A DNA stretch of 42,819 nucleotides from positions 1 to 42,819 of the forward strand of contig CAZVYG010000039.1 in the NCBI GenBank assembly GCA_964631605.1, written 5' to 3'. The stretch is from JARKQH01 sp964631605. Its GTDB lineage: Bacteria > Verrucomicrobiota > Verrucomicrobiia > Limisphaerales > UBA8199. A model generated the notes under the pieces. The model was not told where the DNA came from and made no database searches. It worked only from the letters and a program-made list of their open reading frames with translations. A program made the translations under genes and the position numbers. Positions 1 through 7,780 of the stretch are shown here, piece after piece. The stretch's first letter is position 1. Every line of letters starts with the position of its first letter.

Positions 1-303
1 CTTCTCGCTCCGGGCGCGCTCGGCTGCAATCCGGCTTCGCTGGCGGGCTTCGATCTTGTCGAGCAGCCATTGGCGGGCGAGGGATCGGTTCAATCCTTGT
101 TGGCGCGACACCTGACATTTGACCTGCAAGCCCGTTGGCCGGTGCCGGAGCATCACGCAGGTAGCCGTCTTGTTCACGTTCTGGCCGCCATGTCCGCCCG
201 AACGCACAAAAGTTTCCTCGATGTCCGCTTCCCGCACGCCCAGCGCAGCCATGCGTTGGCGGAGCTGACTTTCTTTTTCCGGGCTGGCGGAGAAGGCACT
301 CAC
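1..303 (-). CDS. Peptide chain release factor-like protein (GGQ domain), 3' end cut by window edge
   Basis: The reverse strand encodes a small class I release-factor-type domain with the peptidyl-tRNA hydrolysis loop: FVRSGGHGGQNVNKTATCV, followed by a basic stretch (LRHRPTGLQVKCQ) and a charged helix rich in Arg and Glu that runs off the left edge. In the family, the Gln of GGQ positions the water that cleaves the peptidyl-tRNA ester on the ribosome. The small size and lack of a codon-recognition domain resemble ArfB/RF-like rescue proteins rather than RF1 or RF2, although only about 101 residues are visible. The start is taken as GTG at 303 (VSAFSASPEKE); another GTG lies at 321. The IS left end is only about 50 bp upstream, so the native promoter may have been displaced. 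The family call is sure; the exact role is not. Confidence 0.82.
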   Translation of the reverse strand, partial: MSAFSASPEKESQLRQRMAALGVREADIEETFVRSGGHGGQNVNKTATCVMLRHRPTGLQVKCQVSRQQGLNRSLARQWLLDKIEARQRSRIAAERARSEK

Positions 304-354
304 GCTGGCAGCGTATCGCACCGATGCTTCCGCAGCAATGGGGCAATTGGGGGG

Positions 355-402
355 TGTCGTGAAGCATTCAAAGGCGGAAAGTTGTGTGCGAGCAAAGGCG
401 GA
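355..402 (+). repeat. IS left end: terminal repeat plus second iteron
   Basis: Two copies of a CAAAGGCGGA core lie 24 bp apart (369-378 and 393-402). The first is part of the terminal repeat starting TGT at 355. The second reads TGTGCGAGCAAAGGCGGA and is the closer match to the right-end iterons. They are likely transposase binding sites (inference). Confidence 0.65.
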
Positions 403-418
403 AAGGGGAAAGGAGCTC

Positions 419-1522
419 TCAAGACGCACTGACTTTGAGGAGGAGGGCAGGTTTGTGGGCTGGGTGGGGTTCCTGAGCGAGGATGGAGAGGTCGCCATTG
501 GGATGGAGGCACTGAACGAGGCGCGAGCCGGGAGGGGCTGGGACGCTCAGGCGCTGAGTGCCGACGGGAACGCGTCCGTCAGGGCCCACTCGGACGGGGG
601 TGCGCTGGCTCCAGACGTAGGGCCACCAGGGACAGTTGGGGGCTTTGCGCAGCGCCACGCGTCCCTCCCGTTTGGCCAGAGCGGCGGCGGCATTGGGGGT
701 GCGGGCGAGTTCGCGGTGGACTTCGTGAGTGTTGCGATGGCGGCGCAACTGGTCCAGGAGAGGGTTGGCCTGCTCGGGGGTGGAGATGCCCTCGGCAGCG
801 AAGAGGCTGGGGAGGCGGCGCTGCCAGTAAAGATGTTGGCGTTCGATCTTGCCCTTGGCCTGGGGGGTGCGGGCATAGCGGAGGCTCACGCCGTAGAAGT
901 GGAGCGCGGCGCCCAGTTGAGTGAGGGCCTCGGGGCGCTGCGGGAAGAAGAGACTGTGGCAGTCGACATAGAGTTCGAGGGGTAAGCCGTGTTCCCGGAA
1001 GGCGGAGGGCAGAAAACTCAGGTAGGCCGGGAGGGTTTCGGCATGGAAGATCTGCGCTCCGGTGCAGACGCGGGAACAATCATCCAGCAGGTCCAGCAGC
1101 GGGTACTGTCGAGGCATCCCGGGAAACCAGGCATGGGGGGAGGCATCCAATTGCCAGAGGGCGCCGACCTTGAGGCACTGCCAGCGGCGCCACGCCGCCG
1201 CGGGGCGGCGCACGGGGGCGGGATGCTCCAGGCCGTGGGCGAGGGCCCAGCGTCGTACAGAGGCCGGATCTAGCTGGAAGTCCAACCGCCGCTGGAGCTC
1301 CGAAGCGATGAAACGATAGGGAGCCGGGGGACGCACCGTCAGGAGCTTGCGCACCAGGGCTTGGACGGCTGCGGGCCAGGAGTCGGCGTGATTGCCACCC
1401 GAACAAGCCGGCACCCAGGAGTCAAGCGCTCCTGCGGCCCGGACCCGGAGGAACTCGCCATACAGTTCGTAGAAGCGGGTATGGCCCAATTCCAGACGAT
1501 CGGCGGCCGCACCTGCGGTCAC
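419..1522 (-). CDS. DDE (rve-type) transposase, start probably upstream and out of frame
   Basis: Transposase of the RNase H-fold integrase class, which cuts and joins the IS ends. Numbering from the GTG at 1522, the catalytic triad is visible as D126 (WQLDASPH), D187 (YVDCHS) and E227 (QAKGKIERQH). This is followed by a basic C-terminal part and a beta-rich tail. The N-terminal region (ADRLELGHTRFYELYGEF) looks like one half of a helix-turn-helix domain. The other half (HYRQLRHRVAAPLIREV) is encoded in the same frame upstream, to about 1597, with no in-frame ATG. An ATG lies at 1605 one frame off, and the run of five A at 1598-1602 is where the frame must shift. One extra A would give MKKHYRQLRHRV directly. 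So the annotated GTG start is probably too short, and either a frameshift, programmed slippage or a sequence error exists. Confidence 0.8.
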   Translation of the reverse strand: MTAGAAADRLELGHTRFYELYGEFLRVRAAGALDSWVPACSGGNHADSWPAAVQALVRKLLTVRPPAPYRFIASELQRRLDFQLDPASVRRWALAHGLEHPAPVRRPAAAWRRWQCLKVGALWQLDASPHAWFPGMPRQYPLLDLLDDCSRVCTGAQIFHAETLPAYLSFLPSAFREHGLPLELYVDCHSLFFPQRPEALTQLGAALHFYGVSLRYARTPQAKGKIERQHLYWQRRLPSLFAAEGISTPEQANPLLDQLRRHRNTHEVHRELARTPNAAAALAKREGRVALRKAPNCPWWPYVWSQRTPVRVGPDGRVPVGTQRLSVPAPPGSRLVQCLHPNGDLSILAQEPHPAHKPALLLKVSAS

Positions 1523-1646
1523 CGTGCCGGCTTGGAACTGGGTGAAAACCTCGCGGATTAGCGGAGCGGCGACGCGGTGCCGCAGTTGACGATAGTGTTT
1601 TTCATGGGAGCAACTATCGCCTCTGCGGGCGACTTCGTCGAGACAA

Positions 1647-1775
1647 CCCTTCGGGCCTGGCGTCGGGGGGCGCGCCCCGCCCGCCCCCGCCCCCCCCCCC
1701 CCGCGGGGGGGGGGGCGCGCGGTAGCNNNNNNNNNNGGCCTCCGCTACGCTCCGGCCTCCTCCAGGCCCGAAGGG
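1647..1775. repeat. Inverted repeat flanking the scaffold gap
   Basis: CCCTTCGGGCCTGG at 1647-1660 has a perfect 14-bp inverted copy at 1762-1775. Between them lie a 13-C tract (1690-1702), an 11-G tract (1705-1715) and the N gap. A long hairpin lying between the transposase start and the right-end iterons is the simplest reading. The C/G homopolymers themselves may be sequencing or assembly artefacts. Confidence 0.6.
1727..1736. other. Scaffold gap (10 N)
   Basis: Exactly ten undetermined bases inside the IS, directly after a C13/G11 low-complexity block. The true length is unknown. Linkage between the release-factor-like gene on the left and everything on the right depends on this join. 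Confidence 0.98.
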
Positions 1776-1780
1776 CTGGC

Positions 1781-1850
1781 AGTGTCCGCCTTTGCCCGCA
1801 CGGGTTCCGCTTTTGCTCGCACGGTGTCCGCCTTTGCTCGCACCGCAACA
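1781..1850 (-). repeat. IS right end: three 21-bp iterons ending in the terminal repeat
   Basis: Read on the reverse strand there are three head-to-tail copies of GTGCGAGCAAAGGCGGA-like sequence with a period of about 21 bp (about 1824-1843, 1802-1822 and 1781-1801). They differ at a few positions (AAAAGCGG in the middle copy, GGGCAAAGG in the innermost). The outermost copy merges with the TGTTGCG terminus at 1850. Repeated end motifs of this type usually bind transposase. Confidence 0.7.
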
Positions 1851-1854
1851 GGAA

Positions 1855-2868
1855 TTACACCGGGAAGCGCGCCGGCCGGGGTTGTGGCGCGCCGGCCTGG
1901 GCGAAGGTGCGCTCGAGGAACGCCCTGAGGCGTTCGAGCACCTCCTCCTGACCCAGCCGCGTCATGCAAAGCGGCTCGGGAAACCGGCAATAATCCGAGC
2001 AGGGCTTGTAGGGGCAAGGCTTGCCTTCCACGCATTCGCCGGCGGGGTGCAGCGGGGCGAACCATTCCGGCAACTGCGGACCGAAGATCGTAAAGGTTGG
2101 CACGCCGCAAAAAGCGGCGAGGTGGCAGGGGCCCGAGTCGTTTCCAACAAAGGCGCCCGCCCGCGCAATTTGCCCGAACAGCTCGGTAACGCTGGCCGGA
2201 GTCAGCACCCCGGTTTCGCCCTGAGCCAGCCACCACTGGCGTTGATCGGGATCACAGGCCACACGAACCGTGTACCCCAGTTGCCGCAGGTTGCTCACCA
2301 GCCCCCGGTAACGGTCGAGGGGCCAAACGCGCACGGGCTGGCCCGCCCCCGTGTGGATGAGCACCTCGGACTGGGTGCGGGGAGGCGGCAGGGGGAGGGC
2401 TTCGCGGGTGGGCAACTCGAGGTCCAGCGCCCGGGCCAGCACCCGCCAGTTCTCGTAGCGATGCGCCGTCGGGTGAGGCCGCGCCAGCGGGTCCGTGAGG
2501 AAAATCTGGCTGCGCAGCCGCGGAAACCCCAGCCGACGCCGCACCCGCAAGGCGCGCAACAGGAGATGATCGCGCGGGTCCCAGCGCGCCGTCAGGCCGA
2601 GATCGAACCGGGGCCTGGCCAGGCGGCGCAGACGAAAAATGTCGCCCCACGGCCACTTGGGCAGCCAGTATTTCCGCCGAAAGGCGGTCCAGGGCGCGAC
2701 GAAGGGGGACACTTTGACGTCGGGCCAGAAGTGGGTCTGCAAATCGCGGGCGTAGGGCTTGGCCAGCAAGGTCACTTCATATTTCCGGCTGGCGGCCTGC
2801 AGGAAGGGGGTCGCGATGACGAGGTCGCCCAATCCCCAGAGTTCGATGACAAGCAGCCTGGGTTTCAC
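1855..2868 (-). CDS. Glycosyltransferase family 9 (heptosyltransferase-like)
   Basis: GT9 enzymes transfer heptose or related sugars from a nucleotide donor to lipopolysaccharide core or other surface glycans on the cytoplasmic side of the inner membrane. The N-terminus PRLLVIELWGLGDLVIATPF is the typical first Rossmann strand and loop. The C-terminal domain carries GNDSGPCHLAAFCGVP, the family's donor-binding signature, followed by a Cys-rich tail (CPYKPCSDYC) common in this branch. The chosen start is the GTG at 2868, because its GTGA overlaps the stop of the upstream methyltransferase gene by 4 bp, indicating translational coupling. This gives 337 residues, normal for the family. The frame stays open upstream, but that extension overlaps the methyltransferase in a different frame. 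The IS right end begins 4 bp after the stop codon. Acceptor sugar unknown. Confidence 0.88.
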   Translation of the reverse strand: MKPRLLVIELWGLGDLVIATPFLQAASRKYEVTLLAKPYARDLQTHFWPDVKVSPFVAPWTAFRRKYWLPKWPWGDIFRLRRLARPRFDLGLTARWDPRDHLLLRALRVRRRLGFPRLRSQIFLTDPLARPHPTAHRYENWRVLARALDLELPTREALPLPPPRTQSEVLIHTGAGQPVRVWPLDRYRGLVSNLRQLGYTVRVACDPDQRQWWLAQGETGVLTPASVTELFGQIARAGAFVGNDSGPCHLAAFCGVPTFTIFGPQLPEWFAPLHPAGECVEGKPCPYKPCSDYCRFPEPLCMTRLGQEEVLERLRAFLERTFAQAGAPQPRPARFPV

Positions 2869-3521
2869 GGTGGGCACTGGGCAATCAAGTAAGCGGACCA
2901 CCCCAGCCAATGCACCCGGGCCGTGAACTTGCGCCGGCTGGGCGGGAGGAACAACCAAAACGGATAACTGGCGGCGAAGAGCCAGTTTCTGGATATCCCG
3001 CTGGCCAGGACCGCCAATCCGGCCTGGCGAAGCCGTTGGGCCAGCGCCCCAACCGCCACGGGGCGGATATGGGTCGGGTCATCATAGAAATTGAGCGTAA
3101 AGGTCCCCGCCGCCCGACCCCGCGGACTGGAATACCGCACCGTCCGCGGGTGGGGCGTTTCAAAATAGACCTGGCCCCCGGGCGGCAATAACCGTGCCAC
3201 CTCGGCCAGCAGGAGTTCGTAACTGGACAGGTGTTCGACCAGGTGCATGCAGGTGATCCGGTCCATCGAGGCGTCGGCCCAAGGCAACCGGTCTTTCTCC
3301 AAGTCCGCCCGATGGAACTGGCAGCCGGGGGGGTAGCGCTCCGGCCGTCCCTCGAGGTCGCAGGCAAAAAAGCGCAAATCGGGCCGCAGCTCGGCGAAAT
3401 GTCCCAAGGTTTCGCCGTCGGAGGAGCCCAAATCCAGCAGGGCGCCGCGCTGAGGCGCTCCCGCGACAAACCGGGCGCGAGTATCCAGCCATGAGCACCA
3501 CCTCAGATACGCCCAATTCAT
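2865..3521 (-). CDS. Class I SAM-dependent methyltransferase
   Basis: A 218-residue protein with the methyltransferase-11 pattern: motif I LLDLGSSDGETLG (about residues 28-40), an acidic motif II region ending strand 2 (FFACDLEG), DRITCMHLVEHL (motif IV) and LLPPGGQVYFETPHP (motif VI/post). These residues bind S-adenosylmethionine; the substrate cannot be read from the sequence. It lies first in a two-gene minus-strand operon and overlaps the following GT9 gene by 4 bp, which makes a sugar or glycolipid acceptor plausible (inference). The hydrophobic segment LFAASYPFWLFLPPSRRKF near the C-terminus may associate with the membrane. It is divergent from the acylphosphatase gene; the roughly 260 bp between them show no convincing promoter. 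Confidence 0.85.
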   Translation of the reverse strand: MNWAYLRWCSWLDTRARFVAGAPQRGALLDLGSSDGETLGHFAELRPDLRFFACDLEGRPERYPPGCQFHRADLEKDRLPWADASMDRITCMHLVEHLSSYELLLAEVARLLPPGGQVYFETPHPRTVRYSSPRGRAAGTFTLNFYDDPTHIRPVAVGALAQRLRQAGLAVLASGISRNWLFAASYPFWLFLPPSRRKFTARVHWLGWSAYLIAQCPP

Positions 3522-3783
3522 GTTGCGGTCATTCTGGTCACAGGTTGCCGGGGCCGGCCCGGGGCGCGATGCTTGCGCGGCGGGGGCCTGCCGGCTTGCA
3601 GCCAGCCTACCGGGTTGTCGGGGCGGTGTAAAGGAGGGGGAGAAAAGGCGAAAAATTCATTGCATGCGGCTGACGGGTGTGGCTTTATCGTTGTGGTCAG
3701 ACCGCCGGCGGAGCGTCGAACTCCCGGATTCAGGCCAGGTGTGGCATAGTAAACGCGCGAGTTTTGTTGTGAACCGTAAGCGG

Positions 3784-4047
3784 ATGCGGATTTTTTATAC
3801 CGGCAACGTGCAGGGTGTCGGGTTTCGATACACAGTGAAATCCGTTGCGGCGGGTTACGAGGTGACTGGGTATGTGCGGAATTTGCCGGATGGCCGGGTT
3901 GAGCTGGTGGCCGAGGGCTCGAAGGAAGAACTCGAGGCCTTTCGGCAAGGCATCCGGGATTCGGGGCTGGATCACTTCGTGCGGCAGGAACAAGCCGCGT
4001 GGAGTGAGGCCACGGGTGACTATCGCGGATTTGAAATAGTGAGATAA
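3784..4047 (+). CDS. acyP: Acylphosphatase
   Basis: An 87-residue acylphosphatase that hydrolyses acyl phosphates such as acetyl- or carbamoyl-phosphate. The signature GNVQGVGFRY contains the phosphate-binding loop and its catalytic Arg, and GYVRNLPDGRVEL contains the Asn that holds the nucleophilic water. Length is typical (about 90 residues). The frame remains open far upstream; ATG 3784 (MRIFYT) gives the usual N-terminus, and an in-frame GTG at 3769 would add five residues (VNRKR). A metallophosphoesterase gene starts 5 bp after the stop, so the two are probably co-transcribed. Confidence 0.9.
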   Translation: MRIFYTGNVQGVGFRYTVKSVAAGYEVTGYVRNLPDGRVELVAEGSKEELEAFRQGIRDSGLDHFVRQEQAAWSEATGDYRGFEIVR

Positions 4048-4052
4048 GTGAC

Positions 4053-4775
4053 ATGAAGTTTGCCATCATCGCTGATATCCATGCGAACCTGGATGCCTTC
4101 CAGGTGGTGCTGGAGGACAGCAAGCAGCAAAAGTGCACGCATTACGCCTGTCTCGGTGATGTGGTGGGTTATAATGCCAACCCGAAGGAATGCCTGGACA
4201 TCGTCCGGAGCATGAACATTCCGTGCGTCAAAGGCAACCACGACGAGTATTGCTCGACGGAGGACACGCTCGAAGGGTTCAATCCCGCGGCGGCCGAAGC
4301 GGTGAACTGGACCCGCCGGCAGCTCAGCCCGGAGGACAAACAATGGCTGCGCGACCTGAAATACTCGCGGATGGTGACCAATTTCACCATAGTGCACGCC
4401 ACCCTGGACGGCCCGCAGCGTTGGGGTTATGTCTTTGACAAACTGGCCGCCGCCGCCAGTTTCACCTACCAGAACACGGCCGTCTGCTTCTTCGGCCACA
4501 CTCACGTCCCCGTGGCTTTCGTCCGGGACAGCATGGTTCGGGGCGGCACCTACTCGAAATTCAAAATCGAGCCGGGCAAAAAGTACTTCATCAACGTTGG
4601 CGCCATTGGGCAGCCGCGCGACAACAACCCCAAAGCGGCTTACGTCATCTATGACGTGGACGAGGGCACCATCGAGTTGCGTCGCCTCGAGTACGATATC
4701 GCTGCCGCCCAAAAGAAGATACTGGATGCGGGGCTGCCGCCGCGGCTGGCCGAGCGGCTGGCCTTTGGCCGTTAA
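4053..4775 (+). CDS. Calcineurin-like metallophosphoesterase
   Basis: A 240-residue binuclear-metal phosphoesterase. All five family motifs are visible: DIH near the N-terminus (AIIADIHAN), LGDVVGY, GNHDEY, a central His (IVHATLD) and GHTHVP. It belongs to the small bacterial group with the PF12850-type fold, whose substrates include phosphodiesters and phosphomonoesters; the actual substrate is not apparent. No signal peptide is present, so it is cytoplasmic. It starts 5 bp after acyP. A GT9 gene follows about 90 bp downstream on the same strand. Confidence 0.88.
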   Translation: MKFAIIADIHANLDAFQVVLEDSKQQKCTHYACLGDVVGYNANPKECLDIVRSMNIPCVKGNHDEYCSTEDTLEGFNPAAAEAVNWTRRQLSPEDKQWLRDLKYSRMVTNFTIVHATLDGPQRWGYVFDKLAAAASFTYQNTAVCFFGHTHVPVAFVRDSMVRGGTYSKFKIEPGKKYFINVGAIGQPRDNNPKAAYVIYDVDEGTIELRRLEYDIAAAQKKILDAGLPPRLAERLAFGR

Positions 4776-4865
4776 ACCCAGGTACCGGGCCTGAACCGGG
4801 CGGACCGGTCAGGGGTCTGACACTCCCAGGCGCCGTCGCGGTTCCTCGGCGAGGCCGGACGGTGG

Positions 4866-5936
4866 ATGCCGGATCAAACTCTTTCTCGCTTGCGAATTCT
4901 CATTCTCAAACCCAGTTCGCTGGGGGACGTGGTGCAGGCGCTGCCGGTGCTGCGCCGGATCAAGCGCCACCTGCCGCAGAGCGAGGTTTACTGGTGGATC
5001 GAGACCGGCCTGGCCCCCCTGTTGGAGGGGGATCCGGATTTGGCGGGGGTGATCCGATTTGACCGGCGGGGGTGGGCGCAGCCGCGCAACTGGGCGCAGT
5101 TGTGGCGGGATCTGCAATGGATGCGCCGGCAGGGGTTCGACTGGGTGATTGACCTCCAATGCCTGGCCCGCAGCGGCGCGTTCTCGTGGCTCGCCAACGG
5201 CCACCTTCTGGTGGGATTGGATGAACCGCGGGAGGGAGCGCGAGGTTACTACGACGTGGTGGCGCGACGGCGCTCGTATTACACGCATGCGGTGGATTGG
5301 TATTTAAGTGTGCTGCCGCTGCTGGGTGTGCCGGCCGATGGCCCCTTCACCTGGCTGCCGCAACGGCCGGCGGTGGCGGCGGACATCCGTCGCAAATGGC
5401 CCGTCGAAGCCGCCCGTTGGATTCTTCTTCAGCCGGGCGCCCGGTGGGTGAACAAGCGGTGGCCGGTGGAGTACTTTGCCGCGCTGGTGCGGCTGGCCCG
5501 CGGCTTCGACTCTGCGTTCCGGTTCGCGATTTTGGGCGGAGGCGAGGACCAGGAGTTCGGCGCCACGATCAGCCGCGCGGATCCCACACGGTGCCTCGAT
5601 CTGACCGGTCGGCTTTCCCTGGGCGAAATGGTGGAATGGATTCGCGCGGGCGAGTTAATGGTGACCAACGACACCGGCCCGATGCACGTGGCCGCCGCGC
5701 TGGGCCGCCCCGTGGTGGGTTTGTTCGGACCCACTGAGCCCCGCCGGACCGGACCCTACGGCCAGATCGAGCAAGTCCTGCGCACGGACCTGCCTTGTGC
5801 ACCCTGCATGAGCAGCCGCTGCCGCCACCTCAAGCCGTTGGAATGTTTGACCGCGCTGGCGCCGGAGCGGGTTTGGCAGGAGGTTCAGCGGCGCCTGGCG
5901 GAGCAACCCCGCCCGGCCGCCTCGAGCCGTACATAA
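4866..5936 (+). CDS. Glycosyltransferase family 9 (heptosyltransferase-like), second copy
   Basis: A 356-residue GT9 protein with N-terminal LKPSSLGDVVQALPVLRRI, the classical heptosyltransferase glycine loop. The C-terminal TNDTGPMHVAAALGRPVVGLFG is the donor-binding motif with the GPT element. IQLQCLARSG-like residues in the middle (IDLQCLARSGAFSWL) match the family core, and the Cys pair in CAPCMSSRC resembles other GT9 members. It is clearer as an ADP-heptose:LPS heptosyltransferase relative than the GT9 at 1855-2868. The two flank the acyP and phosphoesterase genes, and a heptose-1-phosphate adenylyltransferase is found at 30898, consistent with heptose-containing LPS core. It converges with pal across a hairpin. 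Confidence 0.9.
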   Translation: MPDQTLSRLRILILKPSSLGDVVQALPVLRRIKRHLPQSEVYWWIETGLAPLLEGDPDLAGVIRFDRRGWAQPRNWAQLWRDLQWMRRQGFDWVIDLQCLARSGAFSWLANGHLLVGLDEPREGARGYYDVVARRRSYYTHAVDWYLSVLPLLGVPADGPFTWLPQRPAVAADIRRKWPVEAARWILLQPGARWVNKRWPVEYFAALVRLARGFDSAFRFAILGGGEDQEFGATISRADPTRCLDLTGRLSLGEMVEWIRAGELMVTNDTGPMHVAAALGRPVVGLFGPTEPRRTGPYGQIEQVLRTDLPCAPCMSSRCRHLKPLECLTALAPERVWQEVQRRLAEQPRPAASSRT

Positions 5937-5939
5937 AGC

Positions 5940-5967
5940 GGGCGCTCCCCGGGTGAAGGGAACGCCC
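5940..5967. terminator. Terminator-like hairpin between convergent genes
   Basis: GGGCGCTCCC (5940-5949) and GGGAACGCCC (5958-5967) form a 10-position stem with one mismatch and an 8-nt loop, located between the GT9 stop and the pal stop. There is no strong T-run on either strand, so it may act with Rho or only as an mRNA end-stabiliser. Confidence 0.5.
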
Positions 5968-5990
5968 CGAAAAGTGCGCTGGCTCGCCGA

Positions 5991-6584
5991 TTACGGAGGT
6001 GTGAGCAAAATGAACTCGCCGCGGCGATTCAGCCGCCAGGCGCCCTCATCGTGCCCTTGGACGGCCGGCCGGTCCTCGCCATAGCTCAGGGTGTCCACAC
6101 GCGTGGGGTCAATTCCCAGACGGACCAACTCCTCGCGGATGGCCAGGGCGCGGCGTTCGCCCAGGGCCCGGTTGTATTCCTCGGTGCCGCGTTCATCGCA
6201 ATGGCCTTCGACTCGAACGGCGGCCTTGGTGTTGCCTTTGAGGTAGTCGGCCACGGAGGCGATTTTGGACTTCTCGCCGGATTTGATGGCGGAACTGTCG
6301 AAGTCAAAATAGACCGTGTCCTGTTTGAACATGCTGGCATCCTCGAGCCAGCCGAAGTGGGCGCCGGGCTGATTGGAGGTGATGCCGCCAAAATCCTCGG
6401 GCTTGAGGTCGCTGCCGCTGGTTTTGCCGGTATCGAGGGGTGCGCCGGGGCCGACATCGCCGACGGTGCCGGGCTTGGTGCCGGGCAGGGGGGTGAGATA
6501 AGCCGGTTTCTTGCGACAGCCGGTGGCGGCGGTCGCGACGATCAATCCGAGAACCAATAACGTGACAAACTTGTTAACTTTCAT
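5991..6584 (-). CDS. pal: Peptidoglycan-associated lipoprotein Pal
   Basis: Outer-membrane lipoprotein that anchors the membrane to peptidoglycan and is the terminal partner of the Tol system. The N-terminus is a lipoprotein signal peptide with cleavage before Cys in IVATAATGC (Ala rather than Leu at -3). A flexible Pro/Gly linker follows. The OmpA-like domain starts around YFDFDSSAIK, and the diaminopimelate-binding signature GHCDERGTEEYNRALGERRA is intact. Length (197 residues) is normal. It is the last gene of the tolQ-tolR-tolA-tolB-pal operon, 23 bp after tolB. Confidence 0.95.
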   Translation of the reverse strand: MKVNKFVTLLVLGLIVATAATGCRKKPAYLTPLPGTKPGTVGDVGPGAPLDTGKTSGSDLKPEDFGGITSNQPGAHFGWLEDASMFKQDTVYFDFDSSAIKSGEKSKIASVADYLKGNTKAAVRVEGHCDERGTEEYNRALGERRALAIREELVRLGIDPTRVDTLSYGEDRPAVQGHDEGAWRLNRRGEFILLTPP

Positions 6585-6607
6585 TTTTTATGTCTTTCCG
6601 GGGCGGG

Positions 6608-7780
6608 CTACTTGGCCCAACTGGGTTGTGAGTTGCTTCCCGAATTTCCAGAGACTCGGGAAATATCCTTGTATTGTTTGGTCGGGACGTCAAGAAGAGA
6701 CAGCACGCGCTGGCCGCCCTGGCGGCGGGCGAAGGCGACGGTGCGGGAATTGGGGGCCCAGGAGGGGTCCTCGCCGCTGACCAAGACGGTGGCCGTCCCG
6801 CCCTCGGCGGGGACGACGCAAATCTCGAAACCGCGCATCATCGAGGTAAAAACAATCCACTTGCCGTCCGGCGACCAATCCGGTTCGGTGGGGTTGAGCA
6901 CGCCGCTGGTGGCGATCCGCTGCATTTCTCCGCCGGCGGCGGGGATTTTGCACAGGGCGCGGCGCTCATTGATTCGCGCCGCGAAGCAAATCCACTTGCC
7001 GTCCGGGGACCAGCACGGCGAGGACTCATCCTCGCGCGAGCGGGTTAAGCGCCGCACATTGCCGCCGTCGGCGTCTCCCACATACAAATCGGTCCAGCCG
7101 TCCTTGCTGAGAACCATGGCAACCTTGGAACCGTCCGGCGAGACGGCGGGACTCATGTTGGAGCCGCCATACCGCGCAAAGATTCTCCGCGCGCCGGTCG
7201 AAAGGTCATGGTAAAAGATGTCGGGGTTGCCGAGCTTGTAGGAGGTGTAATAGAGCGCCAGCCGCCCGGGCACCCAGGCGGGCGCGGCCACCAGGCTGTT
7301 GTCTTTGGTCACTTCCTGCATGCCAAACCCGTCGAAATCCGCGACCACCACCTCGCTGTTGGCGCCGGTGTCGAGCTTGAAGGCGATTTTGGTTTGAGCA
7401 ATTCCCTGGCGGCCGAGGGCTTTCACAAAATCGTCCGCGAAGGCATGGACCTGCCGGCGCAAGGTGCCGCCGGAGTAGCTCTTGGCCACCAGCGAGGCCT
7501 TCGAGTAACGGTCCGTGGCCCGCGCCGTCAGGCTGCCGTTGAGGCTGCCCGAAAGGAGGTATTGGGCGGCGTCGGCGTTGGTAAAAGCAAAGCCTTGAAC
7601 GTAAAGGTCGAATTGCAGCACTTGGGCCGCCTCGCCGGTCAAACCGCTCAACGAAACCAGGATCGGCCTGGTCTTGCCCGGTTCGAAGCTTTTTTCGATG
7701 ACAATTTCCTGCTGGGCGGCCAGCGGGCTGGCGGCAAGAACGGCTGCGGCGCAAACCGCTGAGGCAAAAGGTATCTTCAT
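6608..7780 (-). CDS. tolB: Tol-Pal system beta-propeller protein TolB
   Basis: Periplasmic protein that shuttles between Pal and TolA. A signal peptide is obvious (AVCAAAVLAASPLAAQQ). The N-terminal alpha/beta domain (about residues 25-170) contains LQFDLYVQGFAF. The beta-propeller follows with repeated WD40-like PD40 blades, for example SPAVSPDGSKVAMVLSKDG, SPCWSPDGKWICFAA and EPDWSPDGKWIVFTS. The start ATG overlaps the tolA stop by 4 bp (ATGA). Length of 390 is slightly below the E. coli protein. Confidence 0.94.
   Translation of the reverse strand: MKIPFASAVCAAAVLAASPLAAQQEIVIEKSFEPGKTRPILVSLSGLTGEAAQVLQFDLYVQGFAFTNADAAQYLLSGSLNGSLTARATDRYSKASLVAKSYSGGTLRRQVHAFADDFVKALGRQGIAQTKIAFKLDTGANSEVVVADFDGFGMQEVTKDNSLVAAPAWVPGRLALYYTSYKLGNPDIFYHDLSTGARRIFARYGGSNMSPAVSPDGSKVAMVLSKDGWTDLYVGDADGGNVRRLTRSREDESSPCWSPDGKWICFAARINERRALCKIPAAGGEMQRIATSGVLNPTEPDWSPDGKWIVFTSMMRGFEICVVPAEGGTATVLVSGEDPSWAPNSRTVAFARRQGGQRVLSLLDVPTKQYKDISRVSGNSGSNSQPSWAK

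Larger units (their letters stand above)
355..1850 (-). mobile_element. Insertion sequence with DDE transposase, TGT...ACA ends and end iterons
   Basis: A single DDE transposase gene is bracketed by inverted ends. The left end begins TGTCGTGAAG at 355, and the right end, read on the reverse strand, begins TGTTGCGGTG at 1850. Over the first 24 bases the two ends agree at about 17 positions, including a perfect run CAAAGGCGGA. Each end also has extra copies of the GTGCGAGCAAAGGCGGA-type motif, two on the left and three on the right. TGT/ACA ends are known from several rve-transposase families, but I cannot assign a family. I see no convincing target-site duplication (GGGG on the left, GGAATT on the right). 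The element contains a 10-N scaffold gap, so the halves could come from different copies. It sits 4 bp beyond the stop codon of the neighbouring GT9 gene. Confidence 0.72.

Noticed and set aside
345..1856. Target-site duplication of the insertion sequence
   Set aside because: The flanks (GGGG before 355 and GGAATT after 1850) do not match over any convincing length, and the scaffold gap means the ends may belong to different copies.
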